This document shows, piece by piece, positions 33,218-41,240 of a stretch of 64,000 bases of DNA; position 1 is the stretch's first letter, and the number at the start of each line of letters is the position of its first letter. Where the stretch lies: NCBI GenBank assembly GCA_910587155.1, contig CAJULA010000010.1, positions 44,978 to 108,977 on the forward strand, written 5' to 3'. This DNA is from an uncultured Lachnospiraceae bacterium. GTDB lineage: Bacteria > Bacillota > Clostridia > Lachnospirales > Lachnospiraceae. The position numbers were made by a program, and so were the translations under genes. The notes beneath the pieces are model-generated. The model worked only from the letters and a program-made list of their open reading frames with translations. It was not told the DNA's origin and searched no databases.

Positions 33218-34534
33218 ATGAAAATCCATCTGCCGCAAAAAGTTAACAAAATCATCCGGACTCTGCAGTCTGCCGGCTATGAAGCCTTTGCCGTGGGGGG
33301 CTGTGTGCGTGACAGTATTTTGCAAAGGGAACCGGACGACTGGGACATTACGACTTCGGCTCTTCCGGCGCAGGTAAAGGCTCTGTTTGGTCACACTATA
33401 GATACCGGGATTGTGCATGGAACGGTGACGGTAATGCTGGGACGGGAAGGCTTTGAGGTGACGACCTATCGCATCGACGGTGTCTATGAAGATAATCGTC
33501 ATCCCAGGGAGGTTTCTTTCACCGGGGATCTGCAGGAAGATTTGCGGCGCAGGGATTTTACTATCAATGCCATGGCGTATAATGACACACAGGGGCTTGT
33601 GGATGTGTTTGGCGGCATCCGTGATCTGGAGGCGAAAATCATTCGCTGCGTGGGAGATCCCAGGGAGCGGTTCGGAGAAGACGCGCTGCGGATGATGCGG
33701 GCCGTACGTTTTTCGGCGCAGCTTGGTTTTGATGTGGAGGAGGGCACGAAAGAGGCAGTCAGAGAACAGGCGCCGGACTTATGTCATGTGAGTGCGGAGC
33801 GGATCCAGGCGGAGCTGGTGAAACTGCTCTGTTCTCCGCATCCGGATTACCTGCGGACGGCGTGGGAGCTGGGAATTACGGCGCAGATACTGCCGGAATT
33901 TGACCGGGCGATGAAAACGCCCCAGAACCATCCCCACCACTGTTACAGTGTGGGAGAGCATATCCTGCACAGCCTCTCCGCCATAGAAGCGGATCGGGTG
34001 CTGCGTCTGACGATGCTGTTTCATGATCTGGGGAAGCCGCAGTGCCATACGGTCGATGAAAAGGGACTGGACCATTTTAAAGGACATGGTGCGGCTGGCC
34101 GCGATATGGCAGACCATATTATGACACGGCTCAAATTTGATAATGCCACGAAGGAGCAGGTTATGAAGCTGGTGGCGTATCATGATAATTGTGTGGCGGA
34201 GACTCCCGCGGGCGTACGACGGGCGGCGTCAAAGATCGGCCCTGATAATTTCCCTCTTCTGCTGGCAGTCAAACGGGCGGATGCGGCGGCGCAGAGCAGT
34301 TATCTGCAGGAAGAAAAGAGAAAGAAACTGGATCATCTGGAGGAGATTTACCGGGAAGTGAAAGCCTCTTCCCAGTGCCTGACGCTGAAGGATCTGGCAG
34401 TGAACGGACAGGATCTGATCGCTGCCGGCATCAGGCCGGGACCTGCGATGGGAGAGATACTAAAGAGCCTTTTAGAGCTGGTTCTTGAGGATCCGCAGTG
34501 CAATACAAAAGAATATCTTCTGACAAAGATTTAG
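33218..34534 (+). CDS. cca: CCA tRNA nucleotidyltransferase
   Basis: Adds or repairs the 3' CCA of tRNA. Class II signature GGCVRDSILQREPDDWDITTSA near residue 27 (metal-binding DxD is DWD), then RRDFTINAMAYN, the head and neck region FGEDALRMMRAVRF and an HD domain (RLTMLFHDLGKPQ). The 438-residue length with HD is the two-domain form found in many Firmicutes. The ATG follows AAGGAG. A hairpin sits at the RNA 5' end. Confidence 0.94.
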   Translation: MKIHLPQKVNKIIRTLQSAGYEAFAVGGCVRDSILQREPDDWDITTSALPAQVKALFGHTIDTGIVHGTVTVMLGREGFEVTTYRIDGVYEDNRHPREVSFTGDLQEDLRRRDFTINAMAYNDTQGLVDVFGGIRDLEAKIIRCVGDPRERFGEDALRMMRAVRFSAQLGFDVEEGTKEAVREQAPDLCHVSAERIQAELVKLLCSPHPDYLRTAWELGITAQILPEFDRAMKTPQNHPHHCYSVGEHILHSLSAIEADRVLRLTMLFHDLGKPQCHTVDEKGLDHFKGHGAAGRDMADHIMTRLKFDNATKEQVMKLVAYHDNCVAETPAGVRRAASKIGPDNFPLLLAVKRADAAAQSSYLQEEKRKKLDHLEEIYREVKASSQCLTLKDLAVNGQDLIAAGIRPGPAMGEILKSLLELVLEDPQCNTKEYLLTKI

Positions 34535-34594
34535 CGCATTTTTCCGTATACTGTCTCATAAGATAGGTAATGACCAATCTTAGGGGGTATATAC

Positions 34595-35572
34595 GTGAAT
34601 GACAGAGCAGTCAGCGTGCTTTCAGAATATGATTTTGAAGTGATCCGTACCTGGAAAGGGCGGGGCTCCATTCTGTTTGAAACGCCGCAGGGGCTTCGTA
34701 TTTTAAAAGAGTACAATGGATTTACCGACAAGCTCACTGCACAGAATGCATTACTGGCCCATATCAGGGAAGAAGGCGGACTTATGGTGGAAGAGATTCT
34801 TCCCAATAAGGAAGGCATGTTGTGGACAAAAGATCAGAGTCAGAATACCTATATTGTCAAAACTTATTTCAGCGGAAGAGAATGCAGTATCCGGGACGGG
34901 GAGGAATGCCGGCAGGCGGCCCGTCTGCTTGCCAGACTTCATAAGACGATGGTTCTGCCGGAGATTGCCGGGCAGGAAGTGCCGGCGGTGCGGATGGATA
35001 AAGAGTATGAAAAGCATAACCGGGAACTGCGCAAAATCCGTAAATTTCTGAGAAATAAAAGCCAGAAGACTGATTTTGAGATATATCTTTTGCAGCATTA
35101 TGACGATTTTATGGAAAAGGCTTTTGAAGTCGCGGAAAAGTGGAAGACCTGTCAGCAGCCTGATGAGTATGCTCATATTGTATCACAGGGTATTTTCTGT
35201 CATGGCGATTACCAGTACCATAATCTGCTGCTGGAAGGGAACGACATGATTGTCATAAATTTTGAAAAGTTTGTCTGTGACAGTCAGGTCAGGGATCTGT
35301 ATCTGTTTCTGCGCAAACTTCTGGAAAAGAGCAACTGGTCTGCGCCTGTGGGAGCAGGACTTCTGGAAGCATACCAGAAGGAAAAAACGCTGACAGAAGG
35401 CGAACTGTGTCAGCTTTATTATCGACTGGCCTATCCGGAAAAATTCTGGAAGATTGTAAACTTTTATTATAATACGGGGAAATCCTGGATTCCGGGCAGA
35501 AATATGGAAAAGTTTGATAAGCTGCTGAAACAGGAACAGGATAAGGAGCTCTTTCTGCGGACGATGCGGTAA
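34595..35572 (+). CDS. CotS/YutH-family spore-coat kinase-like protein
   Basis: A 325-residue APH/choline-kinase fold protein of the CotS family found in the coat of clostridial spores. The catalytic loop FCHGDYQYHNLLLEG is intact, but the usual metal Asp of the next motif reads VINFEKF, i.e. Asn. In clostridial CotS proteins this Asn occurs commonly (from memory), so it may be a pseudokinase or have altered chemistry. The GTG start at 34595 is set by AGGGGGT. The next gene follows within 40 bp. Confidence 0.8.
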   Translation: MNDRAVSVLSEYDFEVIRTWKGRGSILFETPQGLRILKEYNGFTDKLTAQNALLAHIREEGGLMVEEILPNKEGMLWTKDQSQNTYIVKTYFSGRECSIRDGEECRQAARLLARLHKTMVLPEIAGQEVPAVRMDKEYEKHNRELRKIRKFLRNKSQKTDFEIYLLQHYDDFMEKAFEVAEKWKTCQQPDEYAHIVSQGIFCHGDYQYHNLLLEGNDMIVINFEKFVCDSQVRDLYLFLRKLLEKSNWSAPVGAGLLEAYQKEKTLTEGELCQLYYRLAYPEKFWKIVNFYYNTGKSWIPGRNMEKFDKLLKQEQDKELFLRTMR

Positions 35573-35604
35573 GTGTGGGAAATCTGCGTACGAAGGAATG
35601 GGAT

Positions 35605-37203
35605 ATGAAGAGACGAGGGAGTATACAATGTCTGCTGGCGGGTTTGCTATGCCTGATTCTGGCAGGGTGCGGACATGACAATGATGTCAGTATTGGATTT
35701 CTGGAAAGCGGCGCCGGGAATGAGACGGAAGCGGAAAGTGCGGATACCGGATTCCGGGTTATGGAGCCGGGGGAATATGATTCCAAAGATACCGCGGTAG
35801 TGGTAAGAGTGATGGAGGCCGAGGGGAAAATCACATTCCTTAACCGCATTGTAAACAAAAATTATACCCTGCGGTATGACGGCACCACAGTAATCACGGA
35901 TCAGTACGGCGGAGCGATGTCGGCGGCACAGCTTTCGCCGGGAGATATTGTGGATGTGAATTTTCAGCATATTCCGAAGAAATGCGTATCTGTCATGCTC
36001 TCCCCTTCCGCCTGGAACCGGGATGTGACCGATGGGTTTACGATGAATCAGGTAAGAGGCCAGCTTTCCTTTGACGGAGAGATGTACACAATGGCAGAGC
36101 GCATGGTGCTGCTCTCAGAAGGGCAGGAGATTGACCTGACGGATCTCAATGAAAGAGATGTACTGTCCGTACAGGGGATCGACAATACGATATACAGTAT
36201 TCTGGTGCGCAAAGGGCATGGATACCTGCGTCTGACCGGTACGGAATATTTTGTGGACGGTTTCATCGAGGTAGGGCAGGAAATGGTGCAGCGTATTACG
36301 GAGGATATGCTGCTGACCGTGCCGGAAGGGGAGTATTCCGTGATTGTCAGAAACGGAAGGCACGGCGGCAACAAGCCTGCTGTCATCTACAGAGATGAGG
36401 AAACGGTGCTGGATGTGTCGGATCTGAAAGGGGAAGAGATCAAGACCGGCAATGTATTTTTCACGCTGATGCCGGCGGACGCCAATGTCTATATCGACGG
36501 GGAAAAAGTGGATACTTCCACCTATGTCACACTGGAATACGGGATTCATCAGATGATTGTCAAGGCAGACGGCTACGAGACGATCAGTCAGTATCTGAAA
36601 GTGGGTCAGGAAAATGCCAATCTCAATGTGGAGATGGAACCGGATGGAAGTGTGCAGGATACAGACAGCAAAACGGATGGCATAACAGATCAGGAAGAGA
36701 ATGAAACAGATCCGCTTCTGCCGGGATCAGAGGAAGAGACAGACGATGAAGGCGTGCGGACAGAGATCGGTGAGGCAGCGTCAGAATCGGTGGATTCCCA
36801 GAAGGAAGCGGAGAGAAAGAAAGAGCAGAACAAGGAAAACACGAAAGAGAAAGAACCTGACGGTGAAATCGTTTCCGGAGACGGCACCTTCCGGGTAAAA
36901 ATCAATGCACCCAAAAATGTGGAAGTCTATCTGGACGGCAGCTACATCGGACTGGCGCCGGTGAGTTTTTCCAAAAAAGCGGGTACACATGTGATTTCTC
37001 TGCGCAAAAACGGGTATCAGACAAGAAGCTATACGATTCAGGTGGATGACGAGAAAAAAGATATGGAACTTTCTTTTTCTGAGCTGGTGAAAAAGACAGG
37101 GAATGGATTAAACGGATTCAATGGCTTAGACGGACTGGATACGACAGGATTAGGGGACGGATCATGGACAAACGATATACTTTCACAGACTTTATTCAAT
37201 TAA
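35605..37203 (+). CDS. PEGA-domain lipoprotein
   Basis: Residues 1-22 form a lipoprotein signal (LLAGLLCLILAGC lipobox). Residues 40-270 hold an Ig-like beta-rich region with SPGDIVDVNFQHI. Two PEGA domains follow: about 282-335 (TLMPADANVYIDGEKV...HQMIVKADGYETI) and 427-495 (NAPKNVEVYLDGSYIGLAPVSF...KNGYQTRSYTI), separated by an acidic, Lys/Glu-rich linker. PEGA domains anchor surface proteins to peptidoglycan or mediate surface binding. The last 40 bp overlap mazG. Function unknown. Confidence 0.8.
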   Translation: MKRRGSIQCLLAGLLCLILAGCGHDNDVSIGFLESGAGNETEAESADTGFRVMEPGEYDSKDTAVVVRVMEAEGKITFLNRIVNKNYTLRYDGTTVITDQYGGAMSAAQLSPGDIVDVNFQHIPKKCVSVMLSPSAWNRDVTDGFTMNQVRGQLSFDGEMYTMAERMVLLSEGQEIDLTDLNERDVLSVQGIDNTIYSILVRKGHGYLRLTGTEYFVDGFIEVGQEMVQRITEDMLLTVPEGEYSVIVRNGRHGGNKPAVIYRDEETVLDVSDLKGEEIKTGNVFFTLMPADANVYIDGEKVDTSTYVTLEYGIHQMIVKADGYETISQYLKVGQENANLNVEMEPDGSVQDTDSKTDGITDQEENETDPLLPGSEEETDDEGVRTEIGEAASESVDSQKEAERKKEQNKENTKEKEPDGEIVSGDGTFRVKINAPKNVEVYLDGSYIGLAPVSFSKKAGTHVISLRKNGYQTRSYTIQVDDEKKDMELSFSELVKKTGNGLNGFNGLDGLDTTGLGDGSWTNDILSQTLFN

Positions 37204-37877
37204 TAGAGAGACTGCGGGGAGAGGGAGGATGCCCCTGGGACAGGGCGCAGACTCACAGCAGTTTAAAACCCTGTATGACAGAGGAGGCTGCGGAACTGCT
37301 GGCAGCCATCCGCATTTATGAAAAGACCGGCAATGCGGAAAATATGCGCGAAGAGCTGGGGGATGTGCTGCTGCAGGCAGTTATGCACAGTGTGATTGCC
37401 CAGGAGGAAGGTCTTTTTACCATGGATGATGTGATCGCGGAAGTGTCGGAGAAAATGATCAGACGTCATCCCCATGTGTTTGGCAGCGCGCTGGCGGAGG
37501 ATCCCGGGGCGGCGCTCAATAACTGGGAAGCGATCAAGAAAGAGGAAAAGGACGGAAAAAGCTGGATCCCTTCCCCGCTGCAGGAAATCCCACAGGAGCT
37601 TCCCGCACTGGCAAGAGCTGTGAAAGTGATCAAAAAGGCGGACAGGCTCTATGGGCTCAAAGACGGGGAGGATACCCTCTGGCAGCGTCTGGAACATGCC
37701 TTTTCTCAGTTGCGTCCGGCCGGGGAATCCGGGGAGCGTGTGCAGGCACAGGAGAGGATGGGAGATATGCTCTGGCTCCTCTGCGAACTGGCCTACAGAT
37801 GCGGTCTTTTGCCGGAACAGATACTGGCCGACCGCATTGCGGATGAAATCGACTTTTTCGAGGCGGAAACGGAATAA
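37164..37877 (+). CDS. mazG: MazG nucleoside triphosphate pyrophosphohydrolase
   Basis: Hydrolyses non-canonical NTPs to NMP and PPi. Repeat 1 has GGCPWDRAQTHSSLKP, EEAAELLAAI and REELGDVLLQAVMHS, the EExxE...ExxD metal site. The second MazG repeat is present but less regular (MGDMLWLLCELA). 237 residues is near the YabN C-terminal size without the SAM-methylase half. It overlaps the PEGA gene by 40 bp and begins the syntenic block that leads to ftsH. Confidence 0.88.
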   Translation: MDKRYTFTDFIQLIERLRGEGGCPWDRAQTHSSLKPCMTEEAAELLAAIRIYEKTGNAENMREELGDVLLQAVMHSVIAQEEGLFTMDDVIAEVSEKMIRRHPHVFGSALAEDPGAALNNWEAIKKEEKDGKSWIPSPLQEIPQELPALARAVKVIKKADRLYGLKDGEDTLWQRLEHAFSQLRPAGESGERVQAQERMGDMLWLLCELAYRCGLLPEQILADRIADEIDFFEAETE

Positions 37878-37881
37878 TTTC

Positions 37882-37910
37882 TTGACAAACAATGGAAATG
37901 TGTTTATAAA
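37882..37910 (+). promoter_or_regulatory. Sigma-A promoter of the HU gene
   Basis: TTGACA (37882-37887), 17-bp spacer, TATAAA (37905-37910). Leads to an 80-nt leader that includes a small GGCGCC-centred repeat. Confidence 0.75.
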
Positions 37911-37990
37911 TATATATAGCGCTCTGACAGGCGCCGGAATTATCATAAAAAGAATCATTAATAAAACGCATTTAACAGGAGGAATCCATA

Positions 37991-38266
37991 ATGAACAAAA
38001 CAGAACTGGTTGCTGCTATGGCCGATCAGGCAGAACTTTCCCGGAAAGATGCCGAAAAGGCGCTGAAGGCTTTCACTGATATCGTTGCGGACGAATTAAA
38101 GAAAGGCGAGAAGATTCAGCTGGTAGGGTTTGGAACTTTTGAAGTATCCGAGAGAGCTGCGAGAGAAGGGAGAAATCCTCAGACCGGAGAACCCATGCCG
38201 ATTGCGGCTTCCAAAGCCCCTAAATTCAAAGCGGGCAAGGCATTAAAGGATCTGGTAAACGCATAG
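37991..38266 (+). CDS. hup: HU-family DNA-binding protein
   Basis: A 91-residue nucleoid protein. MNKTELVAAMADQAELSRKDAEKALKAF begins the alpha helices; GFGTFEVSERAAREGRNPQTGEP is the beta-arm that wraps DNA. AGGAGG precedes the ATG and the transcript ends at the 38269 hairpin. Its place between mazG and rqcP is common in clostridia. Confidence 0.96.
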   Translation: MNKTELVAAMADQAELSRKDAEKALKAFTDIVADELKKGEKIQLVGFGTFEVSERAAREGRNPQTGEPMPIAASKAPKFKAGKALKDLVNA

Positions 38267-38268
38267 AA

Positions 38269-38308
38269 AAACAGACGGGGCAGTTACCTTTGTAGCTGTC
38301 CTGTTTTT
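38269..38308 (+). terminator. Probable Rho-independent terminator after hup
   Basis: AAACAG and GGCAG on the left pair with CTGTCCTGTTTTT on the right through a bulged stem, then a run of T. Confidence 0.5.
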
Positions 38309-38414
38309 ATGCACAGGCCCGCATGAGGAAATTTGCTGCCAGGGCAGCATGCGGGCCGCGCAGCGAGCAGGGAGAAAATCTCCCCCTGTTCGATTGTTTT
38401 ATGGGAGGGTTTTT

Positions 38415-38654
38415 ATGAGACTGGACAAGTTTTTAAAAGTTTCGCGGCTGATTAAACGCCGTACGGTGGCCAATGAGGCCTGTGACGCAGGAAGGGTACT
38501 GATTAATGACAAGCCGGCCAAGGCGTCTGCCACTGTGAAAGCGGGCGATATGATCACGGTGCGCTTCGGCAATAAAGAGGTGAAGGCGGAAGTGATGGAT
38601 GTAAGGGAAACGGTGAAGAAAGAGGAAGCGGCGCAGCTTGTGCGCTATCTGTAA
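38415..38654 (+). CDS. rqcP: S4-domain ribosome-associated protein RqcP (YabO)
   Basis: A 79-residue S4 RNA-binding protein: MRLDKFLKVSRLIKRRTVANEACDAGRVLINDKPAKAS matches RqcP/Hsp15, which stabilises stalled nascent chains on free 50S subunits during alanine tailing. The start at 38415 is fixed by GGGAGG; the frame extends 22 codons upstream into non-homologous sequence. YabO holds the same place in Bacillus. Confidence 0.92.
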   Translation: MRLDKFLKVSRLIKRRTVANEACDAGRVLINDKPAKASATVKAGDMITVRFGNKEVKAEVMDVRETVKKEEAAQLVRYL

Positions 38655-38771
38655 GTCATAAGTCCTCCTTTCGTTTCATACAATGTATCAGGAAGATGCG
38701 GTCCGCAGATTCCGGAGACCATGCTGTGGCGGGTCTGTCTGCGCGGTGAAACGATAACGGGGGATTTTTTG

Positions 38772-39062
38772 ATGGAGGATTTGACAAATATCAAACAAAA
38801 ACAGCATAAATGCATGCTGACAAACAGAAATATCTGCAATATGAACGGTGTGGTGGATGTGCTTTCCTTTGATCTGGGGGAAATACTGCTGGAAACGGAT
38901 CAGGGGATGCTGATGATCAAAGGCAACGACCTGCACGTGAACAGACTCAGCCTTGACAAGGGAGAAGTGGACATTGAAGGAAGGATAGACAGTCTGACCT
39001 ATTCGGAAACTGCCGGATATGGAAAATCCGGGGAATCATTTCTGGCCAGACTGTTTAAGTAG
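38772..39062 (+). CDS. yabP: Sporulation protein YabP
   Basis: A 96-residue YabP/YqfC-family protein; MNGVVDVLSFDLGEILLETDQGMLMIKGNDLHV is the signature. YabP and YabQ are needed in the mother cell for cortex formation; with YqfC it forms a membrane-linked complex in B. subtilis. The start at 38772 (MEDLTN) is chosen since upstream codons are not family-like. yabQ starts 8 bp later. Confidence 0.9.
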   Translation: MEDLTNIKQKQHKCMLTNRNICNMNGVVDVLSFDLGEILLETDQGMLMIKGNDLHVNRLSLDKGEVDIEGRIDSLTYSETAGYGKSGESFLARLFK

Positions 39063-39069
39063 GTGAGCC

Positions 39070-39558
39070 ATGAGTCCTGAAATTGAGCTTGAGATCTGTT
39101 TTCTGTTCCACTCCTTTCTCATGGGCATATTGATCACGGTGCTGTACGACGTGCTGCGCATTGTTCGCAGAATCATCCCGCATAATATTGTGGCGGTTTC
39201 TCTGGAGGATTTTCTGTACTGGATTTTCTGTTCGATTCTTGTTTTTCTGATGCTGATCCGGGAAAATAACGGGATACTGCGTTGGTTTGCCGTGGCTGGT
39301 GCGGCTCTGGGCATGCTGCTGTATAAAAAGACGCTGGGCGTTTTGTTCGTCAAATATTTCTCACTATTTTTACGAAAAATACTGCATTTTGTGGGAAAAC
39401 TGGTGAAAATCATGGCGAAACCTCTGCGTCTTGTGCTTCGCCGGCTCGCCTGGATGCGCAGAAAATCCAGGAACAGGTTGAAAGCGGGAGCATCAGGCAT
39501 GAAAAAGAAGTTGACGCAGGGACGGAAAATGCTTAAAATGGTTTTATATAAAAAATAG
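39070..39558 (+). CDS. yabQ: Spore cortex protein YabQ
   Basis: A 162-residue membrane protein. Helices lie at about 7-25 (ICFLFHSFLMGILITVLYDV), 45-65 (FLYWIFCSILVFLMLI) and 75-95 (WFAVAGAALGMLLYKKTLGVL). LYDVLRIVRRIIPHNIV is typical of YabQ. The C-terminal tail is strongly basic. YabQ is required for spore cortex synthesis. The neighbours yabP and divIC match the Bacillus order. Confidence 0.88.
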   Translation: MSPEIELEICFLFHSFLMGILITVLYDVLRIVRRIIPHNIVAVSLEDFLYWIFCSILVFLMLIRENNGILRWFAVAGAALGMLLYKKTLGVLFVKYFSLFLRKILHFVGKLVKIMAKPLRLVLRRLAWMRRKSRNRLKAGASGMKKKLTQGRKMLKMVLYKK

Positions 39559-39595
39559 TAAGCTTGTGGAAACAGTAACCCCGGGAGGTTTTATT

Positions 39596-39904
39596 ATGAT
39601 AAAAAGAAGACTGGCCTTCCGAAGGAAGCGGCAGAACCGGCTTGGGATGTTCCTTGTGACTACCGCAGTGCTGATGCTTCTGCTCGTGGTAGGCATAAAG
39701 AGCATAGAGCTGCAGGAAAAGAAGCGGATTTACAGGGAGCGTGAAATCGCACTCGAGCAGCAGATCGCGGAAGAAGAAAAACGGGCACAGGAGATAGAGG
39801 AATTCCGGAAGTACACAAAGACAAAAAAATATGCGGAAGAAGTGGCCAAGGATAAACTGGGACTCGTACATGAAGGAGAGATAATCTTCCAGGAGAAACC
39901 TTAG
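39596..39904 (+). CDS. divIC: DivIC/FtsB-family septum protein
   Basis: A 102-residue bitopic protein: basic N terminus (MIKRRLAFRRKRQ), one helix around residues 16-35 (LGMFLVTTAVLMLLLVVGI), then a coiled coil (RIYREREIALEQQIAEEEKRAQ) and YAEEVAKDKLGLV, the FtsB-like end. It is part of the FtsL-DivIC complex at the division septum. The ATG follows GGGAGG. Confidence 0.9.
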   Translation: MIKRRLAFRRKRQNRLGMFLVTTAVLMLLLVVGIKSIELQEKKRIYREREIALEQQIAEEEKRAQEIEEFRKYTKTKKYAEEVAKDKLGLVHEGEIIFQEKP

Positions 39905-39938
39905 ATGCGGATGGTGATAAAGGATCGCCGTCCGTATT

Positions 39939-40006
39939 TTTTGTCTAAAAGTAATGGGCAAACGGACGCTGATTTGACAAAATGTGTGAGGCGCCTTTGT
40001 TATACT
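39939..40006 (+). promoter_or_regulatory. spoIIE promoter with 21-bp spacing and two Spo0A boxes
   Basis: TTGACA (39974-39979) and TATACT (40001-40006, extended by TG) are 21 bp apart, a spacing too wide for sigma-A alone and known at Spo0A-activated spoII promoters of Bacillus. Spo0A-box matches: TTTTGTCTAAA at 39939-39949 (plus strand) and TTTTGTCAAA on the minus strand at 39973-39983, which overlaps the -35. Confidence 0.7.
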
Positions 40007-40033
40007 GTATTCTTGCAGGGAGGAGTGTAGAAC

Positions 40034-41233
40034 ATGAAAAAAGCAGGAATGATGGGCGGAGCAGCGGAAGGAATTCTGATACCGTCCTATGGAAAACAAA
40101 AATTGCTTGGCTATGCGGATTCCATACAGGATCTGGCACAGACTTTTACATATAAAGAAGCAGCCGGTACGGGCAGCATACAGGACAGACAGACAAGCCT
40201 GATGAAACGACGGTTTATGGAAGATCGGGAGATTCTCGCAGATAATTTAAGTGAAGTGTCGAGGATCATCCGTTCACTGGCAGAGGAATCTTATCATCTG
40301 CAGCCGTTCAGGTCGAGAGAATTGAAGAAGATTATCCGCACATGCAAAAACAACGGGATACTGGTCAGAAGTATCTACCGCACTGCCGATCCGGTCAGGG
40401 GGATGAGGCTGGCTGTCAGTCTGTGCGCGGACGAGCGCTCAGCGTTGACTGCGGAGGATGCGGCGGAAGTACTGTCCGGTCTGTTCCGGAAGCGACTGCT
40501 GCCGGAGAAAGACAGCCTTTTCTTTCTGGGGAAGGAATATGAAACAGTCTGGTTTGAGGAACAGGCTGTTTATAATGTGCTGACCGGAGCGGCCAGAGCC
40601 ACGAGAGAAAATGAGAAAGTATCCGGCGATACCTGTTCTTTTCTGGAAAAAGGAAACGGTAATTTCATGATGGCACTCTCTGACGGCATGGGATCGGGGG
40701 AAAAAGCCATGGCAGACAGCGAGGCCGTGATTGATCTGCTGGAAAAACTGGTCGAAGCCGGATTTTCCAAGGTAACGGCGACGGAAATGATCAATGGGGT
40801 GCTGTCGGCAAAGGGGGAAGAGGAGAATATGTCCACACTGGATATCTGTGATGTCGATCTGTACACAGGTATCTGCGAACTGATCAAGATCGGCTCTTCC
40901 AGCACCTATATCAAAAGGGAGGGAGAAGTGGAACAGATCGACGCGGATACGCTTCCCCTTGGGATTTTCCACAGGATACAGGTAGAGACGCAGCGACGGC
41001 AGCTCCAGGAAGGGGATTTTATCATTATGGTGTCCGATGGCGTTGTGGACGGCGTGGGAGACGAAGAAGATTTCCGGGAGGTTCTGGCGCACATTGATAT
41101 TCAGAACCCTCAGGAGATGGCAAATTATATCCTACAGTTTGTTCTTCATAAAACCATGGGAAAAGTCAGAGACGACATGACGGTACTGACGATGGGAATA
41201 TGGGAGAACGCGGGGGCAGAGCTGTATTATTAG
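40034..41233 (+). CDS. spoIIE: SpoIIE-family phosphatase lacking the membrane domain
   Basis: SpoIIE dephosphorylates the anti-anti-sigma SpoIIAA to switch on sigma-F in the forespore. Here only 399 residues exist: a soluble N part (1-185, with the MSRIIRSLAEESY-like regulatory helix) and a PP2C phosphatase domain (about 195-395) with FMMALSDGMGSGEKAM, STLDICDVDLYTG, GDFIIMVSDGVVDG and RDDMTVLTMGIW. The membrane half (about 10 helices, 300+ residues in Bacillus) is absent, and the 128 bp back to divIC have no room for it. Promoter architecture and synteny support a real spoIIE. Confidence 0.88.
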   Translation: MKKAGMMGGAAEGILIPSYGKQKLLGYADSIQDLAQTFTYKEAAGTGSIQDRQTSLMKRRFMEDREILADNLSEVSRIIRSLAEESYHLQPFRSRELKKIIRTCKNNGILVRSIYRTADPVRGMRLAVSLCADERSALTAEDAAEVLSGLFRKRLLPEKDSLFFLGKEYETVWFEEQAVYNVLTGAARATRENEKVSGDTCSFLEKGNGNFMMALSDGMGSGEKAMADSEAVIDLLEKLVEAGFSKVTATEMINGVLSAKGEEENMSTLDICDVDLYTGICELIKIGSSSTYIKREGEVEQIDADTLPLGIFHRIQVETQRRQLQEGDFIIMVSDGVVDGVGDEEDFREVLAHIDIQNPQEMANYILQFVLHKTMGKVRDDMTVLTMGIWENAGAELYY

Positions 41234-41240
41234 GGAAGCA

